DNA of 64,000 nt from Burkholderiales bacterium (GCA_947464185.1 CANHVY010000021.1:1-64000), one strand, 5' to 3'; counted from the first letter of the stretch, positions 9,683-20,079 are shown. The notes: a model not told the origin generated them from the letters alone. Translations and numbers: made by a program.

Positions 9683-10846
9683 TCAAGCATGGGCGCGGGC
9701 AAGCGCCTGCTCCAGGTCGGCGATCAGGTCGGCGCAGTCCTCAATGCCCACCGACAGGCGCAGCAGATCCGGCGGGGCGGGCGTGCCCGCGCCCTCGACG
9801 CTGGCGCGGTGTTCGATCAGGCTCTCGGTGCCGCCCAGCGAGGTGGCGCGCTTCCACAATTCCACACTCGCCGCAGTGGCGATGGCAGCAGCTTCTCCAC
9901 CCTTTGCACTGGCCTTGACGCGCAGGGACATCATGCCGCCAAAGCCGCCCTGCATCTGTCGCACCGAAATGGCGTGGCCATGCGCGCCGGGCAAGCCGGG
10001 ATAGAGCACCGCTTCCACCAACGGGTGATTGTTGAAATGCTCAGCAATGCGTTGCGCCGACTGCGAGGCCGCCCGCACGCGCAGGTACAGCGTGCGCATG
10101 CCGCGCAGCAACAGCCAGGCTTCGAACGAGCCCAGCGTGCCGCCGATCTGCGCGCGCACCGTCTTCACGCGTCGCCAGAACTCGCTGTCCTCGCGCGTGA
10201 CCAGCGCACCGGCCACCAGATCGGAATGGCCGTTGAGGTACTTGGTACCGGCGTGCATGACGATGTCCGCGCCCAGTGTCAGCGGGCGTGTGAGCACGGG
10301 CGAGGCCACGGTGGAGTCCACCGCCACCAGGGCGCCTGCGGCGTGCGCGATCTCGGCCGTGGCCGCGATGTCGGTGACGGTCCACAGCGGGTTGGCCGGG
10401 GTCTCGATCCACACCAGCTTGGTGGCCCCCGGTCGCACGGAGGCCTGCACGGCGGCCGGATCGGTCATGTCGATCAGCTCGACGTTCAAACCCCAGCGGG
10501 TGGCGAAGTTCATCAGCCAGTTGCGCAGCGACCAGTACATGACCTTGGGCGCCAGCACATGGTCTCCTGGCGACAGGGCCTGGAACACCGCCGTGGCCGC
10601 GGCCATGCCGGAAGCGAACAGCGCCGCCTGCGCGCCTTCTTCCAATTGCGCCAGCACGGCCTCGGCCTGGTCGAAGGCGGGGTTGTCGGCACGGGCGTAG
10701 ATGCGGCCGGAGCGGTACTGGTTGTCGGGGTCGCGCAGGTAGGTCGACGAGACGTGAATGGCCGGCGTGATGGCGCGGGTCTTGTCATCCACCCAGCCCA
10801 GGGCCTGTGCGGCGATGCTTTCGGGCTTGACGTGGCGAGGGTCCAT
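9683..10846 (-). CDS. Cystathionine gamma-synthase/beta-lyase family PLP enzyme
   Basis: MDPRHVKPESIAAQALGW...; VAVDSTVASP, GADIVMHAGTKYLNGHSD (PLP lysine); ATG at 10846 preferred over the longer ORF start. Confidence 0.9.
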   Translation of the reverse strand: MDPRHVKPESIAAQALGWVDDKTRAITPAIHVSSTYLRDPDNQYRSGRIYARADNPAFDQAEAVLAQLEEGAQAALFASGMAAATAVFQALSPGDHVLAPKVMYWSLRNWLMNFATRWGLNVELIDMTDPAAVQASVRPGATKLVWIETPANPLWTVTDIAATAEIAHAAGALVAVDSTVASPVLTRPLTLGADIVMHAGTKYLNGHSDLVAGALVTREDSEFWRRVKTVRAQIGGTLGSFEAWLLLRGMRTLYLRVRAASQSAQRIAEHFNNHPLVEAVLYPGLPGAHGHAISVRQMQGGFGGMMSLRVKASAKGGEAAAIATAASVELWKRATSLGGTESLIEHRASVEGAGTPAPPDLLRLSVGIEDCADLIADLEQALARAHA

Positions 10847-11087
10847 GTGAAGGGTCTCCAAAGGGATTGAGGGCTTGACACTCAGGTTGCCATGGAAGCG
10901 GGGCAAGGCCGATGCAGTTTGCGGGTGGAGGGTTCCCATCCGCCTTCGTCGATCTGCCAGACGCGGCTCAGGTCGCCCAGCGATTCCGCATTGTTGCCTG
11001 CCGGACGCAACAGCTCCTGGCGGCTCGAATTCCGCTGCACGCAGACATCGGGACTGCGCAAGCAGCCCTGCTGCGCCTTCAGGGGCC

Positions 11088-13532
11088 TCAGCGCCGCCGC
11101 TGCAGCTTGGCAAAGGCTGCGGCCATCGCCCCTTGGCCCTCGGCCACGCCGGCCGCCCCCCCCCGCGGGCCGGGCCGCTCCTGGCGTGCAGCTGGCCGGA
11201 AGCTGTTGTCGCCCGAGCGTGTCGCCCCGCGCGGCGTCACGGCCGCGTCCAGCTTCATGGTGAGCGAGATGCGCTTGCGCGCCAGGTCCACCTCCAGCAC
11301 CTTGACCTTGACCACCTGCCCGGTCTTGACCACCTCGCGCGCATCGTTCACGAACTTGTGACTCAACTGGCTGACATGGATCAGGCCGTCCTGGTGCACC
11401 CCCAGGTCCACGAAGGCGCCGAACTGCGCCACGTTGCTGACCGTGCCCTCCAGCAGCATGCCGGGCTGCAGGTCTTTCAGGTCGGACACGCTGTCGTTGA
11501 AGCGGGCCACCTGAAAGTCCGGGCGCGGGTCGCGGCCGGGCTTTTCCAGTTCGATGAGGATGTCCTTGACGGTGATGGCGCCAAAGCGCTCGTCCGCAAA
11601 GGCCTCAGGCTTGAGCGTGCGCAGCACGTCGGCCTGGCCCATCAGCGCCTGCACGCCCTTGCCCGTGCGCTCCAGCATCTTCTGCACCACCGGGTAGGTC
11701 TCCGGGTGGACACCCGTCATGTCGAGCGGGTTGTCGCCGTCGCGGATGCGCAAGAAGCCTGCGGCCTGCTCGAAGGTGCGCGGCCCCAGGCCCGCCACGT
11801 TCAGCAGCTGCTGGCGGCTGCGGAAGGCGCCGTTCGCATCGCGCCAGCGCACGATGCTGCCGGCCACCGAGGCCGACAGGCCCGACACGCGCGACAGCAG
11901 CGGCACCGAGGCCGTGTTCAGGTCCACCCCCACCGCATTGACGCAATCCTCCACCACAGCGTCCAGCGTGCGCACCAGCGCGCTCTGGTTGACGTCGTGC
12001 TGGTACTGGCCCACGCCAATGCTCTTGGGATCGATCTTCACTAGCTCGGCCAGCGGATCTTGCAGGCGGCGCGCGATGCTGACGGCGCCGCGCAAGCTGA
12101 CATCCAGCTCGGGCAGCTCTTTGCTGGCGTACTCGCTGGCCGAGTAAACCGAGGCACCGGCCTCGCTGACCACGACCTTGTCGAGCCGCGCCTCGGGCGC
12201 CAGATTGCGGATGCGCTGGAGGAGTTCAGCCGCAAGCTTGTCGGTCTCGCGGCTGGCCGTGCCGTTGCCGATGGCGATCAGGTTCACGCCGTGCGTGGCC
12301 ACCAGGCGGCCCAGGGCGTGCAGCGCGCCCTCCCAGTCATTGCGCGGCTCGTGCGGGTAGACGGTGGCTGTGTCCAGCACCTTGCCGGTATCGCTGACCA
12401 CCGCCACCTTCACGCCGGTGCGGATGCCAGGGTCCAGCCCCATGACCACGCGCTTGCCGGCCGGCGCGGCCAGGAGCAGGTCGCGCACGTTGTCGCCGAA
12501 CACCTTGATGGCCACGGCTTCGGCCTCCTCCCGCAGGCGCGCGAACAGGTCGCGCTCCAGACTGAGGGAGAGCTTGACCTTCCAGGTCCAGGCGATGGTC
12601 TTGCGGATCAGGTCGTCGGCACGGCGGGCGGCGTGGCTCCAACCCAGGTGACGGGCAATGCGGCCTTCAGCCAACGAGATTGACGTGGGCGCGGCTCGTG
12701 CGGCCGTCGGTCGAGGCGCTCCTGCCGCACCGGCTGCGACGGTGGGCGTGGTACTCGTCACGCTTGGGCCCGGCTCATCCAGCACCAGCTTGGCATCCAG
12801 CCATTCCTGCGAGCGCCCACGAAACACCGCCAGCGCGCGGTGGCTGGGCACGGTACGGATAGGCTCGGCGTAGTCAAAGTAGTCACGGAACTTGGCCGCG
12901 TCGGCGTGCGTGCCGTCCTTGCCTTCGACGAGCTGGCTCTTGAACAGGCACTCGGCCCAGAGCCATTCCCGCAGCTTGCCGACCAGGGCCGCGTCTTCAG
13001 CCCAACGCTCCGACAGCAGGTCGCGCACGCCGTCCAACACTGCGTAGGCATCGGCAAAGCCGGCTTCGGCCATTGCCACCGCGCCGCCAGGGTAGCCGGC
13101 CACGAAGGCGGCCGCCTCCGCGGATGGGTCCAGCGTGGGGTCGACAAACAGCCGGTCGGCCAGGGGCTCGATGCCCGCCTCGCGGGCGATCATGCCCTTG
13201 GTGCGGCGCCGCGGCTTGTAGGGCAGGTAGAGGTCTTCCAGCTCCTGCTTGGTGGGCGCGGCCTCGATGGCAGCGCGCAATTCGGGCGTGAGCTTGCCCT
13301 GCTCCTCGATGCTCTTGAGCACCACGGCGCGGCGGTCTTCCAGCTCGCGCAGGTAGGCCAGGCGGGCTTCCAGCTCGCGCAACTGGGTGTCGTCCAGGCC
13401 GTCGGTGGCCTCCTTGCGGTACCGGGCGATGAAGGGCACCGTGGCGCCCCCGTCCAGCAGCTCTACGGCTGCGTTCACTTGCGCCGGCCGAACCTTCAGC
13501 TCGGCGGCGATCTGCAACAGGATCTTGTTCAA
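11088..13532 (-). CDS. tex: Tex family transcription accessory/RNA-binding protein (TTG start)
   Basis: 814 aa; Tex N-term, YqgF-like MGLDPGIRTGVKVAVV, C-terminal S1 domain (GTVSNVAQFGAFVDLGVHQDGLIHVSQL). Confidence 0.95.
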   Translation of the reverse strand: MNKILLQIAAELKVRPAQVNAAVELLDGGATVPFIARYRKEATDGLDDTQLRELEARLAYLRELEDRRAVVLKSIEEQGKLTPELRAAIEAAPTKQELEDLYLPYKPRRRTKGMIAREAGIEPLADRLFVDPTLDPSAEAAAFVAGYPGGAVAMAEAGFADAYAVLDGVRDLLSERWAEDAALVGKLREWLWAECLFKSQLVEGKDGTHADAAKFRDYFDYAEPIRTVPSHRALAVFRGRSQEWLDAKLVLDEPGPSVTSTTPTVAAGAAGAPRPTAARAAPTSISLAEGRIARHLGWSHAARRADDLIRKTIAWTWKVKLSLSLERDLFARLREEAEAVAIKVFGDNVRDLLLAAPAGKRVVMGLDPGIRTGVKVAVVSDTGKVLDTATVYPHEPRNDWEGALHALGRLVATHGVNLIAIGNGTASRETDKLAAELLQRIRNLAPEARLDKVVVSEAGASVYSASEYASKELPELDVSLRGAVSIARRLQDPLAELVKIDPKSIGVGQYQHDVNQSALVRTLDAVVEDCVNAVGVDLNTASVPLLSRVSGLSASVAGSIVRWRDANGAFRSRQQLLNVAGLGPRTFEQAAGFLRIRDGDNPLDMTGVHPETYPVVQKMLERTGKGVQALMGQADVLRTLKPEAFADERFGAITVKDILIELEKPGRDPRPDFQVARFNDSVSDLKDLQPGMLLEGTVSNVAQFGAFVDLGVHQDGLIHVSQLSHKFVNDAREVVKTGQVVKVKVLEVDLARKRISLTMKLDAAVTPRGATRSGDNSFRPAARQERPGPRGGAAGVAEGQGAMAAAFAKLQRRR

Positions 13533-13709
13533 GGGATGTCAGGCCCCTGCGCTCGGCAGGCGGTCATGAGAATTGAAGGAAGGGAGGGCAAAACAAAGCG
13601 GCGCAGTGTAGCCAGGGGGGGTTCTTCCAATCCGGCCGCCAGTGCATTTCGACGGGCAGCCCTTGGTACCCCGCTACACGCTGAACTCGGGCGGCTCGCG
13701 GCTGCGTGT

Positions 13710-14132
13710 TCAGGACGCGGCCAAGGCCTCCAGGAGTCGCCGGGGCGACAGGATGGCCACACCCCCAAAGCTGCCCATGCTCAGCAGGTCGTCATCGCTG
13801 GAGACGAGCGCCTGGGCCCCACCATTGACGGCCAGAGCAAGGAATTTGTCGTCCTTGGGATCGCGACACGCGGTGACGGGGTCGATGTCTGGCACAAGCA
13901 CTGTCATGGCCCGATAGTGCTCAAAGAACGCAACCCTGTGTGCCGGCTCACGGAAAGCGTCCAGTCGAGAGCGAGAAAGCACGACATGCAACTCGTCCAG
14001 CGTTTCTTCAGAGACGATCACGTCGGCCACTTCCCAGGCCAGCGTCAAGGCGAGAGCCGGCGTGGAGCGCGGCTTCAAGACCGCCCCCACCAGCGTGCTG
14101 GTGTCAAACACCAGCCGGCTTACGGAGCTCAT
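13710..14132 (-). CDS. PIN-domain toxin of a putative type II toxin-antitoxin system
   Basis: 140 aa; LVFDTSTLVGAVL...DPKDDKFLALAV..LVSSDDDLL typical of PIN domains. Confidence 0.85.
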   Translation of the reverse strand: MSSVSRLVFDTSTLVGAVLKPRSTPALALTLAWEVADVIVSEETLDELHVVLSRSRLDAFREPAHRVAFFEHYRAMTVLVPDIDPVTACRDPKDDKFLALAVNGGAQALVSSDDDLLSMGSFGGVAILSPRRLLEALAAS

Positions 14133-14379
14133 GCACGAGAGCGCTGATGTCCTGATCGGTCAGGGACTCCGCGGCATCCACCAAAGGCAATGCACGCAGG
14201 AGTGCTCCCATACGCCGGCCTGCCAAGGCCCTTTGCGCCTCGAGCGCAAGTTCATGGCTCATCAGCGTCACAACGGGGCGGCCATATTGCGTGACAGTCA
14301 CCGGTTCACGCTTGGCAAGGTCCAAAACGGCTCCAAAGTGGTTCTGCACTTCTCGGGAGGGAATGGTCTTCTCAGTCAC
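14104..14379 (-). CDS. Phd/YefM-like antitoxin (GTG start)
   Basis: 91 aa; IPSREVQNHFGAVLDLAKREPVTVTQYGRPVVTLMS; overlaps toxin ORF by 29 nt. Confidence 0.83.
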   Translation of the reverse strand: MTEKTIPSREVQNHFGAVLDLAKREPVTVTQYGRPVVTLMSHELALEAQRALAGRRMGALLRALPLVDAAESLTDQDISALVHELRKPAGV

Positions 14380-14492
14380 TACGAGTTCTCACTTGCGATG
14401 ATGATGTCCATCTTAGCTACAAATCAACTGACGCATCACGGTGCGCGAAGCACTGAGCAACAACCCGATGTCCGCACCTCAGGCTGTCATCG

Positions 14493-15746
14493 TCAGACCG
14501 TTCTCGGTGCATCTGAGGCAAGCGAATTCAACCATTGCACGGCACCCGCACCCGCCCAGCGCCCCGTGGCGAAACAGCCGGTGAGCAGGTAGCCCCCAGT
14601 GGGCGCCTCCCAGTCGAGCATCTCACCGGCGCAGAACACGCCCGGCAGGCGTTGAAGCATCAGATGTTCGTCTACCGCGTGGGCGCCCACGCCGCCAGCG
14701 GAGCTGATGGCTTCGTCGATCGGGCGTGGCGCCCGCAGGGCGATGGGCAAGTGCTTGATGGCGCGGGCGAGCGTGGGGCCGTCCTGCATCTCCTGGCGGG
14801 TGAGCCGCTCGTGCAGCAAACCCATCTTCACACCGTCCAGCCCCAGTCGTGATTTGAGGTGGGTGCTCAAGGAGCGCGTGCCGCGGCCGCGCGTCACTTC
14901 CGCCAGCACCGCTTCGGCCGTGCGCGCGGGCAGCAGGTCCACCCAGCAGGTGGCGGACCCCTCGCGGCGCAGGCGGTCGCGAAGCGCGGCAGACGCCGCA
15001 TAGACCAGGCTGCCCTCCACGCCCGTGGCCGTGACGATGAACTCGCCCAACTGCCGGCGCCGCATGGCCCCCTGCGCCGGGCCTTCCTCCCACTCCAGGG
15101 CTACGGACTTCAGCGGCGCGCCTTCATGCCGGGCGCGGAAGTGCTCGCTCCAACCCACGTCGAACCCGCAGTTGGCGGGCTGGAGCGCCGCCACCTCCAC
15201 GCCCCGCGCCTGCAGCCAGGGCACCCACGCGCCGTCAGACCCCAGGCGCGACCAGCTGGCGCCACCCAGCGCCAGCACCGTGGCCTGGGCAGGCACCGCA
15301 CGCAGGCCTTCGGGGGCCGTGAAGTGCAGGTCGCCTTCAGGGCCCCAGCCCGTCCAGCGGTGGCGCATGTGAAAGCGCACACCCTGCCGGCGCAGCCGCT
15401 GCAGCCAGGCTCTCAGCAAGGGGGCGGCTTTCATCTCCTGCGGAAAGACACGCCCCGAGGTACCGACAAAGGTGGTGATGCCCAATTCCTGCGCCCAGGC
15501 CCGCAAGGCCGCAGGACCGAAGGCCGTCAAGGCCGGCACCAGCCAGGGCTGGGCCTCGCGGTAGCGCGTGTGCAGGAGGTCTTCGGGCTCGGCGTGCGTG
15601 AGATTCAGCCCCCCCTTGCCGGCCAGGAGGAACTTGCGTCCCACCGAGGGCATGGCGTCAAAGACATGCACCTGCACGCCTGCACCGGCCAGGACTTCGG
15701 CGGCCATCAAGCCGGCTGGCCCGGCACCCACCACCACGGCCTGCAT
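14493..15746 (-). CDS. NAD(P)/FAD-dependent oxidoreductase, HI0933/YhiN-like flavoprotein
   Basis: 417 aa; VVGAGPAGLMAAEVLAGAGVQVHVFDAMPSVGRKFLLAGKGGLNLTH; GGYLLTGCFATGRWAG C-term. Confidence 0.9.
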   Translation of the reverse strand: MQAVVVGAGPAGLMAAEVLAGAGVQVHVFDAMPSVGRKFLLAGKGGLNLTHAEPEDLLHTRYREAQPWLVPALTAFGPAALRAWAQELGITTFVGTSGRVFPQEMKAAPLLRAWLQRLRRQGVRFHMRHRWTGWGPEGDLHFTAPEGLRAVPAQATVLALGGASWSRLGSDGAWVPWLQARGVEVAALQPANCGFDVGWSEHFRARHEGAPLKSVALEWEEGPAQGAMRRRQLGEFIVTATGVEGSLVYAASAALRDRLRREGSATCWVDLLPARTAEAVLAEVTRGRGTRSLSTHLKSRLGLDGVKMGLLHERLTRQEMQDGPTLARAIKHLPIALRAPRPIDEAISSAGGVGAHAVDEHLMLQRLPGVFCAGEMLDWEAPTGGYLLTGCFATGRWAGAGAVQWLNSLASDAPRTV

Positions 15747-15755
15747 CAGCGCTGC

Positions 15756-16678
15756 TCAAGCCCCGCGCAAGGCGGCACGCAAATTCGCGCCGATCTCCGG
15801 CCTCACCGCGAACGGGTCGCTCGGGTTGCGCGGCGTCATGATGTCTTCCAGACGCGTCTGCACATGGCCCAGGCTCTTGGGGTGGCTGTAGATGTAGAAG
15901 CGCTGCTGCGCCATGGCCTCGAAGACGAACTGCACCACCTCGGCCGCGGAGACCTTGCCGCTGGTCACCGCCTTGTCGCTCATGGCCTGGGCGATGAGCT
16001 GGCTCTTGGTGGGCCGGCTCTGCGCATCGGCAAAGGCTTCGGGGCGGTTGCGCTCACTGCGGTGGATGCCGGTGGGCACGAAGTAGGGGCACAGCACGTG
16101 GGCATGCACCTGGTCGGTAACGAGGCTCAGGTCCTGATAGAGCGTCTCTGACAAGGACACCACGGCGTGCTTGGTGACGTTGTAGACGCCCATGTTGGGC
16201 GCGTTGAGCAGGCCCGCCATGCTGGCGGTGTTGACGATGTGGCCGCGCCAGGAAGGGTCTGCCTTCGCGGCGGCCAGCATCATGGGCGTGAACACGCGCA
16301 CGCCATGGGCCACACCCATCAGGTTGACGCCGATGACCCACTCCCAATCCTTCAGCGTGTGCTCCCAGATCAGCCCGCCGGCGCCGACGCCGGCGTTGTT
16401 AAAGAGGAAGTTCGGTGCGCCAAAGGCCTGCAGCGTGGCCTGGCCCAGCGCCTCGACCTCGGCAGCCTTGGCGATGTCCAGCCGGTGGGGCAACACGGTC
16501 GCCCCCAGGCCCCGGACCTCGGCCGCAGCGGCCTCCAGCGCATCGGCCTGCACGTCGGCCATGACGATGCGCATGCCCAGCCGGGCCGCCGTGCGACTGG
16601 CCTCCAAGCCGAAGCCCGAGGCGGCGCCGGTGATGACGGCCACGCCGCCTGAGAGTGGGTGCATGAAAGGCTCCATGG
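15756..16678 (-). CDS. SDR family oxidoreductase
   Basis: VAVITGAASGFGLEASRTAARLGMRIVMADV; NNAGVG; YNVTKHAVV. Confidence 0.9.
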
Positions 16679-16760
16679 AAGATGTCGAGTGTCGCGCCAG
16701 AGACAAGAGAAGACTTTGACGGGAAGGTTCACCGATGATCGGGCAGGCCGCAGTGGTGGC

Positions 16761-18494
16761 TCAACGCCCTTCAACCGGCATCGCGCGGGCGATAAGCGCC
16801 TCCAGCGGCAGGCCTGCGGGCAGCAAGCCAAAGGCATCAGCGGCCGTGGCCAAACGCGAAGCACAGAAAGCCTCGAAGACGAACGAAGGCGCATGACGGC
16901 ACAACTGCGCTGCCTGCAACAGCACGGCGAGATCGCGCGCCAGTTGCCGGGCCTGCACCTCCTCCACGCCCTGCTCCACGGCCAGCAGCACGCGGTCACG
17001 AGCGCGGTCGAAGGATGGGTGGGCGCCGCGTGCAGACGCACATTCGTTCTCCAGGGCTGCGGCCACGTCGTGTCCGCGCAAGGCGCGCATCAGGTCCAGC
17101 GCCATGATGTTGCCTGCGCCTTCCCAGATGGAATTCAGGGGCATTTCGCGGTAGATGCGCGCCATCACGCCCTCGCCCTGCTCTTCCACGTAGCCGTTGC
17201 CGCCCAGGCACTCCATGGCTTCCTGGGCAAAGGCGCTGCCGCGCTTGCAGATCCAGAACTTGGCCACAGGGGTAAGCAGGCGGCGCATCACGGCTTCGTG
17301 GGCGAGGTCGATGGAGGGGGGTAACGCGGCGCCAGTCTGGCCGTTCTCGGTGTGGTCCACCGCGGCCGCCAGGCGCAGCGCCAGTGCCGTGGCGGCCTCG
17401 CTTTCCAGCGCCAGGTCGGCGAGCACAGCCTTCATCAGCGGCTGGTCGATCAAGGGCTTGCCAAAAGCGTGGCGCTGGGCCGTGTGGTGCAAGGCCAGCG
17501 ACAGGGCGTGACGCATCAGCCCCGCGGTGCCCAGGGCGCAGTCCAGGCGCGTCAACGCGCCCATGGCCAGGATCTGCGGCACGCCTCTTCCCACCTCGCC
17601 CACCAGCCAGGCGTGGGTGCCTTCGAACTCCACCTCGGAACTGGCGTTGGCGTGGTTGCCGAGCTTGTGCTTCAGGCGCTGGATGTGCAGCGGGTTGACC
17701 GTGCCATCCGGCCGCCAGCGCGGCAGGAAGAAGCAGCTCAGGCCGCCAACCGAGGCCCCGGTACCCAAGCCTTCGGTCCCCGTCTGCGCCTGAGCCAGAA
17801 CCAGGAAAGCGTCGCACATGGGCGCGGAGAAGAACCATTTGTGCCCGGTCAGCCGGTAACGCTGGCCCCAGGCGTCTTCGCCATCGACCTCGGCCCGGGT
17901 GGTGTTGGCACGCACATCCGAGCCGCCTTGCTTCTCGGTCATGCCCATGCCCATGGTCAGGCCGAGCTTGGCCGGGTGGGGCATGAAGCGGGCGTCGTAG
18001 CGCGGCGCCATCAGACCCGGTCCGAAGGCAGCGTGCAGCGCGGGGTGGGCGCGCAGCGAAGGCGCCACGGCATACGTCATGGACACCGGGCAGAGCACCG
18101 AAGGCTCCAACTCGGTGAACAGCATGAAGGCCGCCGCGCGCTCGATGTGCCCGCCCGGCCCTTCCGCCCAGGGGCTGCCATGCAGGCGCGCAGCGCAGGC
18201 GGCCTCCAGGAGGGCGTGGTACGAGGGGTGGAACTCCACCTGGTCGACGCGGCGACCGAAACGGTCGTGCGTCAACAGGCGCGGGCCCTGGGTGTTGGCC
18301 AGCCGCGCATGCGCCTGCATCTCGGCGCTGCCACAAAGGGCGCCCAAGGACTGAAAGCGCTCCCGGTCGAAGCTGGGATGGTGATGCGCCAGTGCGTCCT
18401 GCAACGGACGGTTGGACGTGAACAGGTTCACGTCCGTAAAGGGCGTGCTCTGGTTGGTGACGGTGTGGGTGGGGGTCATCGCGAGACTCTTCAT
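16761..18494 (-). CDS. Acyl-CoA dehydrogenase, AidB-like
   Basis: 577 aa; MTEKQGGSDVRANTTRA, HKWFFSAPMCDAFLVLAQ, RIYREMPLNSIWEGAGNIMALD. Confidence 0.88.
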   Translation of the reverse strand: MKSLAMTPTHTVTNQSTPFTDVNLFTSNRPLQDALAHHHPSFDRERFQSLGALCGSAEMQAHARLANTQGPRLLTHDRFGRRVDQVEFHPSYHALLEAACAARLHGSPWAEGPGGHIERAAAFMLFTELEPSVLCPVSMTYAVAPSLRAHPALHAAFGPGLMAPRYDARFMPHPAKLGLTMGMGMTEKQGGSDVRANTTRAEVDGEDAWGQRYRLTGHKWFFSAPMCDAFLVLAQAQTGTEGLGTGASVGGLSCFFLPRWRPDGTVNPLHIQRLKHKLGNHANASSEVEFEGTHAWLVGEVGRGVPQILAMGALTRLDCALGTAGLMRHALSLALHHTAQRHAFGKPLIDQPLMKAVLADLALESEAATALALRLAAAVDHTENGQTGAALPPSIDLAHEAVMRRLLTPVAKFWICKRGSAFAQEAMECLGGNGYVEEQGEGVMARIYREMPLNSIWEGAGNIMALDLMRALRGHDVAAALENECASARGAHPSFDRARDRVLLAVEQGVEEVQARQLARDLAVLLQAAQLCRHAPSFVFEAFCASRLATAADAFGLLPAGLPLEALIARAMPVEGR

Positions 18495-19069
18495 GCAGCC
18501 CCGCCGCGTCGCTGGCTGCCGCTGGGTTCGGGTACCCCCCGCAGCGAAGTCAAGGAGGAGGGTCGGGCGCAGCCCGAGCCGGGGGACATGAGCGGAGGGG
18601 GGTGCCCGAATTCAGCGGCCCGCACCATCTCCACATGGGGGATCCCATCCTCCAGGTAGCTTTCGCCCTGGACGACGTATCCAAAGCCACCGTAGAAGTC
18701 AGCCAGATGCGCCTGCGCACTGATACGGTTGGCCTGCCCCGGCCAGGCTTCGTCGATGCGCCTGACGCCCTCAGCCACCAGCAAGCGCCCTGCTCCGGTG
18801 CCTCGCACCTCGGGTGACGTGATCACACGCCCCATGGACGGCTCAGAAAACTTGGCTCCGGGATCCAACACCCGCAGGTAGGCCTGGAGAACCCCGGTCC
18901 CGTCGTGGCCCAGCAAATGCCAGGACTCCCGGTCCAGGCCGTCCGGGTCCAAGTAGGCGCCTTGCTCCACGATGAACACGCGGCAGCGCAGGGCCAGGGC
19001 GTCGTACAGCTCGTCGAGGCTCAGGGCCTCGAAGCGCTTCCAGGTCCAGGACAGCCGCGGTGGCGTCAC
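18491..19069 (-). CDS. elaA: GNAT family N-acetyltransferase, ElaA-like, with atypical C-terminal tail
   Basis: LYDALALRCRVFIVEQGAYLDPDGLDRESWHLLG; GTGAGRLLVAEGV; GTG start overlaps upstream TGA. Confidence 0.85.
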   Translation of the reverse strand: MTPPRLSWTWKRFEALSLDELYDALALRCRVFIVEQGAYLDPDGLDRESWHLLGHDGTGVLQAYLRVLDPGAKFSEPSMGRVITSPEVRGTGAGRLLVAEGVRRIDEAWPGQANRISAQAHLADFYGGFGYVVQGESYLEDGIPHVEMVRAAEFGHPPPLMSPGSGCARPSSLTSLRGVPEPSGSQRRGGAA

Positions 19070-20079
19070 ACCAGCTTCACCAACTGCTTGCCGAAGTTGC
19101 GGCCCTTCAGCAGCCCGAGGAAGGCTTCGGGTGCGGCGCCCAAGCTGTCGGCCACGGTCTCGCGGTACTTGAGCTTGCCGGTAGCGACCATGGTGCCCAG
19201 TTCCTTCAAGGCCTGGGGCCAGAGGTTCATGTGCTCGCTCACGATGAAGCCCTGCAGCTTCAGGCGCGACACCAGGATGAGCGAGGGGTTGGCCATCGGA
19301 ATGGGCTCGCCGTTGTAGCCGGCGATCATGCCGCAGAAGGCGATGCGGCCGAAGGCGTTCATGCGCAGCATCACCGCGTCCAGGATCATGCCGCCCACAT
19401 TCTCGAAGTGGCCGTCAATGCCATTCGGCGCGGCCTCCTTCAAGGCCCGCAGCATGGACTTCAGGTCGGGATGCTGCTTGTAGTCGATGCAGGCGTCAAA
19501 ACCCAGCACGTCCGTGACATAGGCGCACTTGTCGGCGCCCCCGGCCAGACCCACCACGCGGCAGCCGCGGGCCTTGGCGAGCTGGCCCACCGCGCCGCCT
19601 ACCGCGCCGCTGGCGGCGTCCACCACCACGGTCTCGCCTTCCTTGGGCGCGATGATCTGCGTCAGGCCCACCCAGGCCGTCACGCCGGGCATGCCCACGG
19701 CGCCCAGGTAGGCCGCCAGAGGGATGTGCGCGGTGTCTACCTTGCGCAGCATGCCCAGTTGCGTCGCGTCCACCACCGAGTACTGCTGCCAGCCGCCCAT
19801 GCCCACCACCCGGTCACCGGGGGCAAAGCCTGGGTGGCGCGAATCCACCACCTCGCCCACGGTCCCACCGATCATCACTGCATCCAGGGGCTGCGGCTGG
19901 GCGTAGCTCTTGCCGTCATTCATGCGGCCGCGCATGTACGGGTCCAGGCTCAGGTAGTGGTGGCGCACCAGCACCTGGCCATCGGCCAGTGCCGGCACGG
20001 GGGTCTCCACCAGGCGGAAGTTGTCGGCGGTGGGCTCGCCCATGGGGCGGGAAGCGAGGACGATCTGTTGGTTCTGCAT
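19066..20079 (-). CDS. NADP-dependent medium-chain oxidoreductase, CurA-like
   Basis: 337 aa; MQNQQIVLASRPMGEPTADNFRLVETPVPALADGQVLVRHHYLSLDPYMRGRM. Confidence 0.9.
   Translation of the reverse strand: MQNQQIVLASRPMGEPTADNFRLVETPVPALADGQVLVRHHYLSLDPYMRGRMNDGKSYAQPQPLDAVMIGGTVGEVVDSRHPGFAPGDRVVGMGGWQQYSVVDATQLGMLRKVDTAHIPLAAYLGAVGMPGVTAWVGLTQIIAPKEGETVVVDAASGAVGGAVGQLAKARGCRVVGLAGGADKCAYVTDVLGFDACIDYKQHPDLKSMLRALKEAAPNGIDGHFENVGGMILDAVMLRMNAFGRIAFCGMIAGYNGEPIPMANPSLILVSRLKLQGFIVSEHMNLWPQALKELGTMVATGKLKYRETVADSLGAAPEAFLGLLKGRNFGKQLVKLV

Noticed and set aside
7751-10870. 1039-aa plus-strand ORF
   Set aside because: Antisense to patatin, M20 and PLP-enzyme genes with clear families; long shadow ORFs are normal at this GC content. 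Same for 24785-26851, 30145-32214, 41042-42838 and 44199-46067.
13642-13917. Plus-strand ORF beginning MHFDGQPLVPRYTLNSGGSRLRV
   Set aside because: Mostly antisense to the PIN toxin; the first codons lie in an intergenic gap and could be a gene remnant, but I cannot assign a family.
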